Assembly (NCBI RefSeq): GCF_009650765.1
Contig: NZ_CP045740.1
Coordinates: forward strand, 7,416,001 to 7,480,000
Origin: Streptomyces sp. SUK 48
Lineage (GTDB): Bacteria > Actinomycetota > Actinomycetes > Streptomycetales > Streptomycetaceae
Direction: 5' to 3'
DNA length: 64,000 nt
This document shows positions 11,892-20,120 of this stretch, one piece after another. The position numbers and the translations under genes are program-made. The notes below the pieces were generated by a model. It made no database searches. It saw nothing but the letters and a program-made list of their open reading frames with translations, and was not told the origin of the DNA. The stretch's first letter is position 1. Each line of letters starts with the position of its first letter.

Positions 11892-12881
11892 TCATGCCGG
11901 GTCCCGGGGCAGGTCCGCCGCCGACTCCTGCGGGGAAAGATCGGGACGCAGCCTTAGCCAGGACGGCTGACGCAGCAGCCCGGACCGGGTGCGGGTGCTG
12001 TAGCCGACCTCGCCGACCAGCCGGGGCAGCACCCAGCGCGCGCCCGGGACGCGGGGCACCGGCTCGAAGGGGCAGCGCCCGCTCGCCGCGTCCGCGAGCA
12101 GCTCCGCCAGCCGGGTCCGCTCCGCCTCGCTCCAGCCGGTGCCCACCCCGCCGACGTACCGCAGCCGGCCGGCCGTGTCCCGCTGGCCCACCAGCACCGC
12201 GCCGGGCAGCCCGGTCAGCCGCCCCTTGCCGGGCAGCCAGCCGCCCACGATCACGTCCTCGGCGCGCAGGTTGCGGATCTTGATCCAGGCGCGCGACCGC
12301 ACTCCGGGCTCGTACCCCGAGTCGAGCCGCTTGCAGACCAGGCCCTCCAGGCCGTGCTCCCGGGTGGCCGCGAGCGCCTGCCTGCCGTGCCCGGTCACCG
12401 CGCCGGGCGTCGACCAGTACGGCCCGGACAGGCCGAGTTCCGTCAGCCGGGCCCGGCGCCGTACGTACGGCTCCCGCAGCAGCGGCTCGCCCAGGTACGG
12501 CACGTCGAACAGCACCAGGTGCACCGGCACCTGCGCGGACCGGCGCGCCGCCCGGGCGGGCGCGTGGGCGAGGCCCATCCGGCTCTGGAGCAGCTGGAAG
12601 TCGGCCCGGCCGTCCGGGTCCAGGGCCAGCACCTCCCCGTCGAGGATCGCGGGGGCGGCGCCCAGCGCGGCGCCGAGCGGCGCCAGTTCGGGATACGCCC
12701 CGGTGATCACCTCGCCCGAACGGGCGCGCAGCACCAGGGTGCCGTCCCCGGGCAGATAGACCATCACCCGCTGCCCGTCCTGCTTGGTCTCGTAGGCCCA
12801 GCGCGCGTCCTGCGCGGCGGGCGGCAGCGAGCCGGGGGTGGCGAGCATCGGCGCGAGGAACGGCAGGGCTGTGGCGGTCAC
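11892..12881 (-). CDS. ATP-dependent DNA ligase (LigD ligase-domain / LigC type)
   Basis: A 329-residue nucleotidyltransferase plus OB-fold ligase. Motif I is YETKQDGQRVMVY (adenylated Lys at about residue 33). Other motifs are ILDGEVLALD, the EGLVCKRLDSGYEPG block (motif IV) and WIKIRN (motif V), followed by an OB domain with DVIVGGWLPGKG. It seals DNA nicks and in actinomycetes such ligases take part in non-homologous end joining or gap repair. It lacks the polymerase and phosphoesterase domains of full LigD; a separate phosphoesterase gene is found at 18460-19095. It lies 24 nt downstream of nothing obvious on the same strand except the HTH gene 86 nt upstream. Confidence 0.9.
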   Translation of the reverse strand: MTATALPFLAPMLATPGSLPPAAQDARWAYETKQDGQRVMVYLPGDGTLVLRARSGEVITGAYPELAPLGAALGAAPAILDGEVLALDPDGRADFQLLQSRMGLAHAPARAARRSAQVPVHLVLFDVPYLGEPLLREPYVRRRARLTELGLSGPYWSTPGAVTGHGRQALAATREHGLEGLVCKRLDSGYEPGVRSRAWIKIRNLRAEDVIVGGWLPGKGRLTGLPGAVLVGQRDTAGRLRYVGGVGTGWSEAERTRLAELLADAASGRCPFEPVPRVPGARWVLPRLVGEVGYSTRTRSGLLRQPSWLRLRPDLSPQESAADLPRDPA

Positions 12882-12967
12882 GGCAGAAGGTGTCGACCGA
12901 TCCCGGCCCCGTCACGCGCCTTCGGCCCCCGGTTCCCCTGAACGGGGTGCCCCGCCGGGCCGCCGCG

Positions 12968-13747
12968 TCAGTCCACGGGTGCCGGCGGCCCGTCCGCGTC
13001 CAGGCCGGTGCACGCCACCTTCCCGCCCACCTCGGCACACGCCTCCACGCCCCGGGGCGAACCCACCGACAGCATCGGGCTGTTGACGCCGGTCGCATCA
13101 TCGGCCGGATAGCTCGCGGAGAGGATGTCCTCGCCCGCGCGCACGGACACCTCCCGGGCCAGCCGGCCGCGCACCCGCACCTCCGACCAGGCGGTGCCGC
13201 AGGACGGCGAGTAGCGCAGCCGTACGGCATAGGCGTGGTCGGCGACCCTGCTCCTGGTCTGCGCGTCCCGGGCGCACACCGAGGCGTCGGGCAACTCGCC
13301 CTGGCAGGAGGTCCCGTGACAGCGCGGCATCTCGCTCAGGGGCTGGGCCACCGGCGCGGACCCCGGGCGCCCGGACAGCGCCACGGCCGCGGCCACCGCC
13401 GCGGCCGCGCCGCACAGCGCGAGCACCGACGCCGGGACCCACAGCGGGAGCCAGGGCGAGCGGCGGCCGCCGGGGGGCTTCTCGGGCGGTTTCGGGGCGG
13501 CGGGCTCCTCGGCCGCCTCCCACAGCGCGAGGACGGCCGCGGCGTCGGCGTCGGCCAGCCGGCACAGGGCCTCCACCGCGGGCCGCGGCGGCCGCTTGCC
13601 GCCCGAAAGATAGCGGTGCCAGGCGGACTTGCTGTAGGGGGTGCGCGCGGCCAGCGCCGCGAGGCTCAGCCCCGTACGGTCCTTCAGTTCGCGCAGTCTC
13701 ACCAGCAGCGACTCGTCCGGCGCGGTCGATCCTTGGGGGTGCCGCAT
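12968..13747 (-). CDS. HTH (XRE) - transmembrane - DUF2690 protein
   Basis: A 259-residue protein with a cytoplasmic XRE helix-turn-helix (about residues 14-65, LREL KDRTGLSLAALAARTPYSKSAWHRYLSG split by no gap), a Pro-rich linker, a single membrane segment (WVPASVLALCGAAAAVAAAVAL, near 105-125) and an extracytoplasmic DUF2690-type domain with CHGTSCQG, CARDAQTRSR and four paired cysteines. This architecture is frequent in Streptomyces. It may sense the outside and affect transcription, but targets are unknown. The ATG at 13747 is preceded by GAGGAA; an in-frame ATG at 13768 is an alternative. Confidence 0.8.
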   Translation of the reverse strand: MRHPQGSTAPDESLLVRLRELKDRTGLSLAALAARTPYSKSAWHRYLSGGKRPPRPAVEALCRLADADAAAVLALWEAAEEPAAPKPPEKPPGGRRSPWLPLWVPASVLALCGAAAAVAAAVALSGRPGSAPVAQPLSEMPRCHGTSCQGELPDASVCARDAQTRSRVADHAYAVRLRYSPSCGTAWSEVRVRGRLAREVSVRAGEDILSASYPADDATGVNSPMLSVGSPRGVEACAEVGGKVACTGLDADGPPAPVD

Positions 13748-13867
13748 CGTGCGTTCCTCGACTCCCATTCCCCTATGGGCGTTTCGCCCCTGATGCCGGG
13801 ATGGTTTCCCTGCCGGACGGCCGCTGCAACACCGGACGAGGTATGGGCCGGGTCAAGCGCCCGCATG

Positions 13868-13909
13868 CCGAGGGCCTGTCCGGGACGCGGCTCCCGGACA
13901 GGCCCTCGG
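13868..13909. terminator. Strong hairpin terminator
   Basis: CCGAGGGCCTGTCCGGGA (13868-13885), loop CGCGGC and its perfect 18-nt complement (13892-13909). It lies just downstream of the minus-strand SH3 gene (ending 13939) and is its probable terminator; no poly-U is needed in high-GC actinomycetes. Confidence 0.8.
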
Positions 13910-13938
13910 CGGTCAGTGGGTGGTGCGGCGGACGCCCG

Positions 13939-14319
13939 TCAGCACCAGGGGACGTACCGGCCGGTGGTCACGTAGTGGGCGGAGACGTAACCCCGGTGCT
14001 GCGGGAGCCGGTACCAGACGTGGTTGCCGTGCACCCGGGAGCCGTACGTCCGGCAGCTGACCGTGATGAGCCGGTCGGTGTGCCGGCTGCCGATCACCCG
14101 GTAGCCGGTGCCCGGGCCGGAGCGGACGTTGAGCCGGATGCCCCGGGTGGCGACCAGGCCGGTGGGGTACGGGTGGGTGCGGACGGGGTGCTGGGCGGCG
14201 ACGGCGGTCACCGGGTGCGCGGTGACGGTGCTCGCCGCGGCGGCGCCGGCCGTCGCGGGGAGCAGGGCGAGCACCGCGGCCGCGGCCGGCAGAACGCTCT
14301 TGAGGGCCCGACGGATCAT
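13939..14319 (-). CDS. Secreted SH3-domain protein
   Basis: A 126-residue exported protein. The N-terminus is a Sec signal peptide (MIRRALKSVLPAAAAVLALLPATAGAA, split here only by counting, with cleavage near the Ala-rich end around residue 28). The mature part is one bacterial SH3 domain: GIRLNVRSGPGTGYRVIGS then ITVSCRTYGSRVHGNHVWYRLPQHRGYVSAHYV. It probably binds cell-wall peptides. Two cysteines (middle and last residue) may form a disulphide. The ATG at 14319 is preceded by GGAGGTTTCC. Confidence 0.85.
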   Translation of the reverse strand: MIRRALKSVLPAAAAVLALLPATAGAAAASTVTAHPVTAVAAQHPVRTHPYPTGLVATRGIRLNVRSGPGTGYRVIGSRHTDRLITVSCRTYGSRVHGNHVWYRLPQHRGYVSAHYVTTGRYVPWC

Positions 14320-14570
14320 GGAAACCTCCGGCTGTCGATCTCGTGACCACGAACCGTGATCACGCCGCCCAGCCTTGCCGTGCGCACCCGTCGCCATGCC
14401 GTTTCCGCGTCCCGTGGGACGGCGTGGGACGTCCCGGGGACGGGCGTCGGGGCCTGGTCTCGGGGGCGGCACGGCGGCCGGGAGGGCGTACCGGAGCGAC
14501 TCGGTCCGTGCCGTGCGCGCCACCGGGACGAAAAGGCCGAGCCGGACACCGGCTGCGTAGACGCGTGGGC

Positions 14571-14986
14571 ATGCCCGCGCCCTCGCCGTCCGGCCCGGAC
14601 GCGGCCTTCCCGGAGGTCGCCGAGACCGAGCGGCTCCTCACCCGCATCACCTGCCTCGGCACCCGCGCCCGGCACCACGACCGGCTGCGGGCCCTGACCG
14701 GCGTACCGCTGGACCGGGCCGCCGCGGCGCTGCTGCGGCGGATCGCGGACCGCGAGCCGCTGCGGCCGGGGGAGGTGGCGCACTACCTCGGGGCGGAGGT
14801 GTCGCCTGTGACCCGGACCGTGCGGCGGCTCCGGCGGGCGGGGTGTGTCACCCGGACGCCCGGCCCGGACGACGGGCGTGCCCAGCGGTCCGGTTCACCG
14901 GCGCGGGCCGTCGACGACTTCCTCGCGTACTCGGCCCGGACGGGTACCGGGACGCGAGCCGGGCCGGCGGCGAAGTAATCGCGTGA
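14571..14986 (+). pseudogene. Frameshifted MarR-family regulator
   Basis: From the ATG at 14571 the frame encodes a MarR-like start: ERLLTRITCLGTRARHHDRL, then the helix-turn-helix PGEVAHYLGAEVSPVTRTVRRLRRAGCVTR and the wing start TPGPDDGRAQ. After GRAQ (about 14885) the open frame turns into non-family sequence and ends at 14978. One base change of frame restores VRFTGAGRRRLPRVLGPDG, the classic MarR wing (LTPAGRRRL), ending at a TGA at 14984-14986. A single-base deletion after the Gln codon (for example loss of a base from CTG) explains this. The C-terminal dimerisation helix is also short. It is either a true pseudogene or a sequencing error. Confidence 0.65.
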
Positions 14987-15052
14987 ACGGGGCGCCCCGC
15001 GCTCTACCGTCCCGTAATATCCGGCGGCAGGCCACCAGAGGAGGAACCGGTC

Positions 15053-15520
15053 ATGAGCGAGCGCGTCGAGGTCGGCGACAAGGCGGAGGACTTCTCCCTC
15101 CCCGACGAGTCCGGGACCGTGCGCAGCCTCGGCGAACTGCTCGCCGACGGGCCCGTGGTCCTCTTCTTCTACCCCGCCGCCCTCACCCCGGGCTGCACCG
15201 CCGAGGCATGCCACTTCAGGGACCTCGCCGCCGAGTTCGCGGCGCTCGGCGCCCGGCCCGTCGGCATCAGCGGCGACGACGTCGACAAGCAGCGGGAGTT
15301 CGCCGGACGGCACACGCTCGGCATGCCGCTCCTGTCCGACGCCGACGGCACGGTCCGCGAGCGGTTCGGGGTCAAGCGCGGTTTCACCCTCGCCCCCACC
15401 AAGCGCGTCACCTTCGTGATCGCCGAGGACCGCACCGTACTGGAGATCGTCCGTAGCGAGCTGCGCATGAACACCCACGCGGACAAGGCCCTCGCCGCCC
15501 TGCGCGCCCACCGGGCCTGA
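15053..15520 (+). CDS. Peroxiredoxin (BCP/AhpC-TSA family)
   Basis: A 155-residue thiol peroxidase reducing hydroperoxides in the cytoplasm. The thioredoxin fold is clear: VGDKAEDFSLPDESGTVRSLGELL, then the active-site block FFYPAALTPGCTAEACHFRDL with the peroxidatic Cys in TPGCT and a second Cys five residues later, as in bacterioferritin-comigratory proteins. GISGDDVDKQREFAGRHTLGMPLLSD follows. The ATG at 15053 is preceded by GAGGAGG. It is monocistronic: the hairpin at 15527-15555 follows the stop. Confidence 0.93.
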   Translation: MSERVEVGDKAEDFSLPDESGTVRSLGELLADGPVVLFFYPAALTPGCTAEACHFRDLAAEFAALGARPVGISGDDVDKQREFAGRHTLGMPLLSDADGTVRERFGVKRGFTLAPTKRVTFVIAEDRTVLEIVRSELRMNTHADKALAALRAHRA

Positions 15521-15526
15521 CCCCGC

Positions 15527-15555
15527 TCGCGGCTCCCGCGCTTGAGGAGCCGCGA
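15527..15555 (+). terminator. Terminator of the peroxiredoxin gene
   Basis: TCGCGGCTCC (15527-15536), a 9-nt loop and GGAGCCGCGA (15546-15555), a perfect 10-bp stem starting 7 nt after the stop codon. It covers a possible TTG at 15542 of the next gene and so favours the later ATG start there. Confidence 0.7.
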
Positions 15556-15577
15556 CAATCGGATCATTCTGGGCCTT

Positions 15578-17926
15578 ATGGACCGTGTCGCCGCCATGGC
15601 GATCATCGACACCCGGGGCCGTGTGACCGGGTGGAGCGAGGGTGCGCGACTGCTCACGGGCCACCCGGCCGAGGAGGTCGTGGGCCACCCCGCGGCGGAT
15701 CTGCTCGCCGCACAACTCCCCGGGGACGCCCTCGCCGCATGGACGGAGACGGGGGCGTGGCACGGCACCGTCGCCCTGCGCCACCGCGACGGCCACCGCC
15801 TCGACCTCGCCGTCACCGCCTGCCCCCTCGACGGCGGCGGACGGCCCGCGGGCTATGCCGTCACGGCCGAACCCCCCGGCGCCGCACTCGCCGCACAGGC
15901 ATTCGAGCAGGCGTCCATGTCGATGTCCGTCTTCGACCTCCAGCAGCGCTATCTGCGCCTCAACGACGCCGCCTGCAAGGTCATCGGCGTCCCCGAGGAG
16001 GGGCTGACCGGCAGGTTCTTCTCCGACACCGTCGCCGACACCGAGTCCAGCCGGGGCTTTCTGCGCCATCTACGAGAGGTCGCCGAGACCGGCCTGCCGG
16101 TGCGCTACGAGAGCTTCGCCGCCGCGCCCGCGCTGAACCGGGAGCACTTCTGGAGCCTGGAGATGTGGCCGCTGCGCGACGCCTCCGGCACCCAGACCGC
16201 CGTCGCCCTGGCCGCCTACGACAACAACGAGCAGTACTGGGCCCGACGCCGGCTCGCCCTGCTCAACGAGGCCGCCACCCATATCGGCACCACCCTCGAC
16301 GTGGTGCGCACCGCCGAGGAACTGCTCGAGATCCTCGTCCCGCGCTACGCCGACTTCGCGACCGTCGACCTGCTCGACTGGGTGCTCGGCGCCGACGAAC
16401 CCCCGATGGCCGCCGCGGACGACACCGAGCTGCGCCGCGTCGCCCACCGATCCACCCGGCCCGGCACCCCCGGCCTCGCGGTACGGGTCGGCGAGACCCA
16501 GATCTACCGGCCCCCCGCACCGCCGGCCCGCGCGCTGCGCGAGGGCCACGCGATCCTCAGCCAGGCGGGCGAGCCGGGATTCCGGGCCTGGCTCGCGGAC
16601 CGCAACGAGCGCGCGCCCCGGGGCGCGCGCTTCCGGGAGGGCGTCCACTCCATGATCGCCGTACCGCTGCGCGCCCGCGGCACCACCCTCGGCGTCGCGG
16701 TCTGCGTGCGGCTCGCCCATCCCGAGGACTACGGCCCCGACGACGCCGTCTTCGCCGAGGAACTGGCCAGCCGCGCCGCCGTCTGCATCGACAACGCCCG
16801 CCGCTTCGCCCGCGAACGCAGCACCGCGCTCGCCCTCCAGCACAGCCTGCTGCCGAGCGGACTGCCCGGGCAGGCCGCGCTCGACGTGGCCCACCGCTAT
16901 CTGCCGTGCGGTTCGCAGGCCGGGATCGGCGGCGACTGGTTCGACGTCATCCCGCTCTCCGGGGGCCGGGTCGGGCTGGTCGTCGGCGACGTGGTGGGCC
17001 ACGGCATCAGCTCCTCGGCCACCATGGGCCGGCTGCGCACCGCCGTGCGCACCCTTGCCGACGTCGATCTGCCGCCCGACGAACTCCTCACCCACCTCGA
17101 CGACCTGGTGACCCACCTGGCCGCCGAGAACGGCCGCGAGGAGGTCGCCGAGATCGGCGCCACCTGCGTGTACGCCGTCTACGACCCCGTCTCGCGCCGG
17201 CTCACGCTCGCCGGCGCCGGCCATCCGGCCCCGTTCCTCGTCCTGCCCGGCGGCGACGGCGCCGAACTCGTGCCCATGACGGCCGGGCCGCCCCTCGGCA
17301 TCGGCGGACTGCCCTTCGAGGCGACCGAACTGGAGCTGCCCGAGGGCTCCGTCGTGGCCCTGTTCACCGACGGCCTGGTCGCCCACCGCGCCGGCCACCC
17401 GGACGGCGCCGACGACGAACTGCGCCGCGCCGTCGGGGCGTCCGCCGACTCCCTCGACGCCCTCGCCGACGGCGTCCTCAAGGCCGTACTGCCCGACCAG
17501 CCCGGCGACGACGTGGCCCTGCTGCTGGTACGCACCCGCGCCCTCGGCGCCGACCGGGTCGCCACCTGGGACGTGCCCGCCCACCCCGCGCAGGTCGCCG
17601 TCGTCCGGCAGGCCGCGGGCGAGCAACTGGCCGCCTGGGGGCTGGAGGAGACCGCGTTCATCACCGAACTCGTCGTCAGCGAACTCGTCACCAACGCCAT
17701 CCGCTACGGCGAACCCCCCATCCAGCTGCGGCTGATCCGCGACCGCGCCCTCATCTGCGAGGTCTCCGACACCAGTTCCACCTCCCCGCACCTGCGCCGG
17801 GCGCACGCCTACGACGAGGGCGGCCGGGGGCTGCTGCTGGTCGCGCAGCTCACCCGGCGCTGGGGGAGCAGGCACACGGCCGCGGGCAAGACCATCTGGG
17901 CCGAACAGCCGCTCCCCGACGCCTGA
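15578..17926 (+). CDS. PAS-PAS-GAF-SpoIIE phosphatase with C-terminal RsbW-like ATPase domain
   Basis: A 782-residue cytoplasmic signalling protein. Domains in order: PAS (about 1-95, MAIIDTRGRVTGWSEGARLLTG), second PAS (about 108-215, SVFDLQQRYLRLNDAACKVIGV), GAF (about 225-410), PP2C/SpoIIE phosphatase (about 425-630, GIGGDWFDVIPL and VVGDVVGHGISSSATMGRLR, with metal-binding Asp residues) and HATPase_c (about 655-780, ELVVSELVTNAIRYGEPP and GGRGLLLVAQL). It is expected to dephosphorylate an anti-anti-sigma factor and phosphorylate the same class, a combined partner-switch module. No anti-anti-sigma gene is nearby. The start is uncertain between ATG 15578 and TTG 15542. Confidence 0.92.
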   Translation: MDRVAAMAIIDTRGRVTGWSEGARLLTGHPAEEVVGHPAADLLAAQLPGDALAAWTETGAWHGTVALRHRDGHRLDLAVTACPLDGGGRPAGYAVTAEPPGAALAAQAFEQASMSMSVFDLQQRYLRLNDAACKVIGVPEEGLTGRFFSDTVADTESSRGFLRHLREVAETGLPVRYESFAAAPALNREHFWSLEMWPLRDASGTQTAVALAAYDNNEQYWARRRLALLNEAATHIGTTLDVVRTAEELLEILVPRYADFATVDLLDWVLGADEPPMAAADDTELRRVAHRSTRPGTPGLAVRVGETQIYRPPAPPARALREGHAILSQAGEPGFRAWLADRNERAPRGARFREGVHSMIAVPLRARGTTLGVAVCVRLAHPEDYGPDDAVFAEELASRAAVCIDNARRFARERSTALALQHSLLPSGLPGQAALDVAHRYLPCGSQAGIGGDWFDVIPLSGGRVGLVVGDVVGHGISSSATMGRLRTAVRTLADVDLPPDELLTHLDDLVTHLAAENGREEVAEIGATCVYAVYDPVSRRLTLAGAGHPAPFLVLPGGDGAELVPMTAGPPLGIGGLPFEATELELPEGSVVALFTDGLVAHRAGHPDGADDELRRAVGASADSLDALADGVLKAVLPDQPGDDVALLLVRTRALGADRVATWDVPAHPAQVAVVRQAAGEQLAAWGLEETAFITELVVSELVTNAIRYGEPPIQLRLIRDRALICEVSDTSSTSPHLRRAHAYDEGGRGLLLVAQLTRRWGSRHTAAGKTIWAEQPLPDA

Positions 17927-17933
17927 CGGGGCC

Positions 17934-18371
17934 CTACTGGAAGGCGCAGCCCGGGTTCGGCGCGTCCTCGGAGAAGGGGGAGCCGTGCGGCAGCGCGTAC
18001 ATCACGTCGAGCACCACCGGAACGTCCCCGAGGTTGCGGCCCAGGTGCACGTTCCCCGGCCCGGCCGGCTCCTGTATCGGCGCGCCCGCCCGGTACACCC
18101 CGTCGGGGGCGCAGGAGGAGTCGAAGTGGCTCAGCGTGCCCTGGCGCACCACGCCGTACAGCGGGCCGTCGTGGTAGTGCCAGCCGGTGCTCTGGCCGGG
18201 CGGGACGGTGATCTCCCGCAGGGTGTAGTCGGTGCTGCCGACGGTCCGTTCACTGAGCGTGCGGGCCGTCACCCCGGGGCCCGCCGGGGTCGCTCCCGCG
18301 CTCTGGCCGGTCAGTACGGTGACGGCGGTCATGGCGCCGATCAGGGCGGCGCCGCGCGTTGCTGTGCGCAT
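17934..18371 (-). CDS. Secreted cupin-domain protein
   Basis: A 145-residue exported protein. A signal peptide (MRTATRGAALIGAMTAVTVL then TGQSAGATPA) precedes a single cupin barrel with ITVPPGQSTGWHYHDGPLYGVVRQGTL, in which GWHYH and a downstream His in GNVHLGRNLG are likely metal ligands. Two cysteines (SSCAPDG and PGCAFQ) flank it. The function is unknown; the first cupin motif suggests metal binding. The ATG at 18371 is preceded by GGAGACATCCCC. Confidence 0.85.
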   Translation of the reverse strand: MRTATRGAALIGAMTAVTVLTGQSAGATPAGPGVTARTLSERTVGSTDYTLREITVPPGQSTGWHYHDGPLYGVVRQGTLSHFDSSCAPDGVYRAGAPIQEPAGPGNVHLGRNLGDVPVVLDVMYALPHGSPFSEDAPNPGCAFQ

Positions 18372-18459
18372 GGGGATGTCTCCAGGGCTGCGAAGGATGT
18401 CGGCGCGAACATAGGCTCCTCGCACACCTGTTGGGCCCGGAACCGGGGAATCCGGATCG

Positions 18460-19095
18460 TCATCGCGTACCGCCGTCCGCCGCGACCTGGGCGAGGGTTC
18501 GCCCGGTGGTCACCGAACGGGCCCGCCGGGGATCGGGGGACCCGTGCCCGGCCCGGCGCGCCGCGCCCTTGCGCACCAGCAGCCAGGCGTCCTCCCCGTC
18601 CCGGCCCCGGAAGCGGGTCAGGGCGTACTCGCCGCGCAGCTTGGCGCCGTGCAGCCGGAACGTGGCATGCCCGCGCGCCAGCGACTCGGCGAAGTCCACC
18701 GGCCGCCCCTGCCGGTCGTGGCTCAGCGGCTCGTACGTGCCCCGGTCCCACACGATCACCGTGCCGCCGCCGTACTCGCCCTGCGGGATCACGCCCTCGA
18801 AGTCCTCGTACGCCAGAGGATGGTCCTCCGTCGGCACCGCGAGCCGCTTGTCGCCGGGGTCGGCGGACGGGCCCCTCGGCACGGACCAGGACTTCAGGAC
18901 GTCGTCCACCTGGAGCCGGAAGTCGAAGTGCATCCGGCGCGCGTCGTGGATCTGCACCACGAACCGGGGCCGCCCGCCGTCCCGGTCCCCGGCCTCCCGT
19001 CCGGCCGCGGGGTCCCGGCCTTCGCCGGAGGGTTCCCGGGTCCGCTCGAAGGCGCGCCTGCCGCGGTAGGTCCGCAGCCGGTCCTCCGCTGCCAC
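18460..19095 (-). CDS. Stand-alone LigD-type 3'-phosphoesterase
   Basis: A 211-residue homologue of the phosphoesterase domain of LigD, which trims 3' ribonucleotide or phosphate ends in end joining. The defining motif is FVVQIHDARRMHFDFRLQ (His-Asp ... His-Phe-Asp), followed by KSWSVPRGPSADPGDKRLAV, EDHPLAYEDFEGVIPQGEYGGGTV and FRLHGAKLRGEYALTR, with DAWLLVRK near the end. The first 40 residues are charged and poorly conserved. It is not fused to ligase or polymerase; a separate ligase lies at 11892-12881. The start is the ATG at 19095. Confidence 0.9.
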   Translation of the reverse strand: MAAEDRLRTYRGRRAFERTREPSGEGRDPAAGREAGDRDGGRPRFVVQIHDARRMHFDFRLQVDDVLKSWSVPRGPSADPGDKRLAVPTEDHPLAYEDFEGVIPQGEYGGGTVIVWDRGTYEPLSHDRQGRPVDFAESLARGHATFRLHGAKLRGEYALTRFRGRDGEDAWLLVRKGAARRAGHGSPDPRRARSVTTGRTLAQVAADGGTR

Positions 19096-19153
19096 GTGCG
19101 GCTCCTTCCGTGCGCCTGCCCCACCGGGCCCGGGTACCCCGCTCGTACCGGTC

Positions 19154-19984
19154 TCAGAACTCCTCGTGCGTCTCCGGGTCCCCGCCGAGCCGGGTCGGGG
19201 CGTGCCGGGCGATCGCCGCCATCTGGTCCGAGTCCAGTTCGAAGCCGAAGACGTCCAGGTTGGCGCGCTGCCGAGAGGGGTCGGCGGACTTCGGGATGGG
19301 CAGCGCGCCCAGCTGGACGTGCCAGCGCAGCAGCACCTGGCCGGGGCTCACCCCGTGTTCGTCGGCGATCTGGCCGACCCGGGGATCGCCCAGCAGATGA
19401 CCGCCCCGGCCCAGCGGGCTCCAGCTCTCGGTGAGGATGCTTTGGTCGGCGTGGAAAGCGCGCAGCTCCTCCTGCGGGAACAGCGGGTGCAGCTCGATCT
19501 GGTTCACCGAGGGCAGCACCCCGGTCTCCTTCTCCAGGCGCACGATGTGCTCCGGGGTGAAGTTGGAGACGCCGATCGAGCGGACCAGACCGTCCTCCCG
19601 GAGCTTGATCATCGCCTTCCAGGAGTCGGCGTACTTGCCGACGCGGGGGTTGGGCCAGTGGATCAGATACAGGTCCACGTACTCCACGCCGAGCCGCCGC
19701 CGGGACTCCTCGAAGGAGGCCAGGGTCTCCTGGTAGCCGTGGTGGCGGCCCGGGAGCTTGGTCGTCACCACCAGCTCCTCGCGGGGCACCCCGGCGTCCG
19801 CGAGGGCCCGGCCCACACCGGTCTCGTTGCGGTAGTTCACCGCGGTGTCCACCAGCCGGTAGCCGAGGCCGAGCGCCTCGCGTACGGCCCGCTCGGCCGC
19901 GGTGTCGTCCAGCGGCCAGGTGCCGAGGCCGAGGGCGGGGATCGTCGTTCCGTCGTTGAGCGTGTGCGCCGGTATGCGGTTCAC
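19154..19984 (-). CDS. Aldo/keto reductase
   Basis: A 276-residue NADPH-dependent AKR (family 5-like). It has PALGLGTWPLDD at the N-terminus, VDTAVNYRNETGVGRAL with the catalytic Asp/Tyr pair, LVVTTKLPGRHHGYQ (catalytic Lys), YLIHWPNPRVGKY (His), SIGVSNFTPEHI, and the cofactor motif IPKSADPSRQRANL near the C-terminus. It reduces carbonyls; the physiological substrate is unknown. The GTG at 19984 is preceded by GGAAGGT. It is separated from the phosphoesterase gene by 58 nt and may be co-transcribed with it. Confidence 0.93.
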   Translation of the reverse strand: MNRIPAHTLNDGTTIPALGLGTWPLDDTAAERAVREALGLGYRLVDTAVNYRNETGVGRALADAGVPREELVVTTKLPGRHHGYQETLASFEESRRRLGVEYVDLYLIHWPNPRVGKYADSWKAMIKLREDGLVRSIGVSNFTPEHIVRLEKETGVLPSVNQIELHPLFPQEELRAFHADQSILTESWSPLGRGGHLLGDPRVGQIADEHGVSPGQVLLRWHVQLGALPIPKSADPSRQRANLDVFGFELDSDQMAAIARHAPTRLGGDPETHEEF

Positions 19985-20120
19985 GGGGAGACCTTCCGCT
20001 CGACAGTGTCGTGCCCCCAGCCTCACGGATAGGGTGAGTGGTGATCAACCGGACGGGCGCGACGAGGCCGGCGGACGGCACGGGCCCGGGTCCGGTACGG
20101 ACGAGCAGCGGAGCGCGCGC

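Noticed and set aside
12890..13975. 361-residue plus-strand ORF opposite the HTH-DUF2690 gene
   Set aside because: Antisense frame without family features; the minus-strand gene has a clear HTH and membrane segment.
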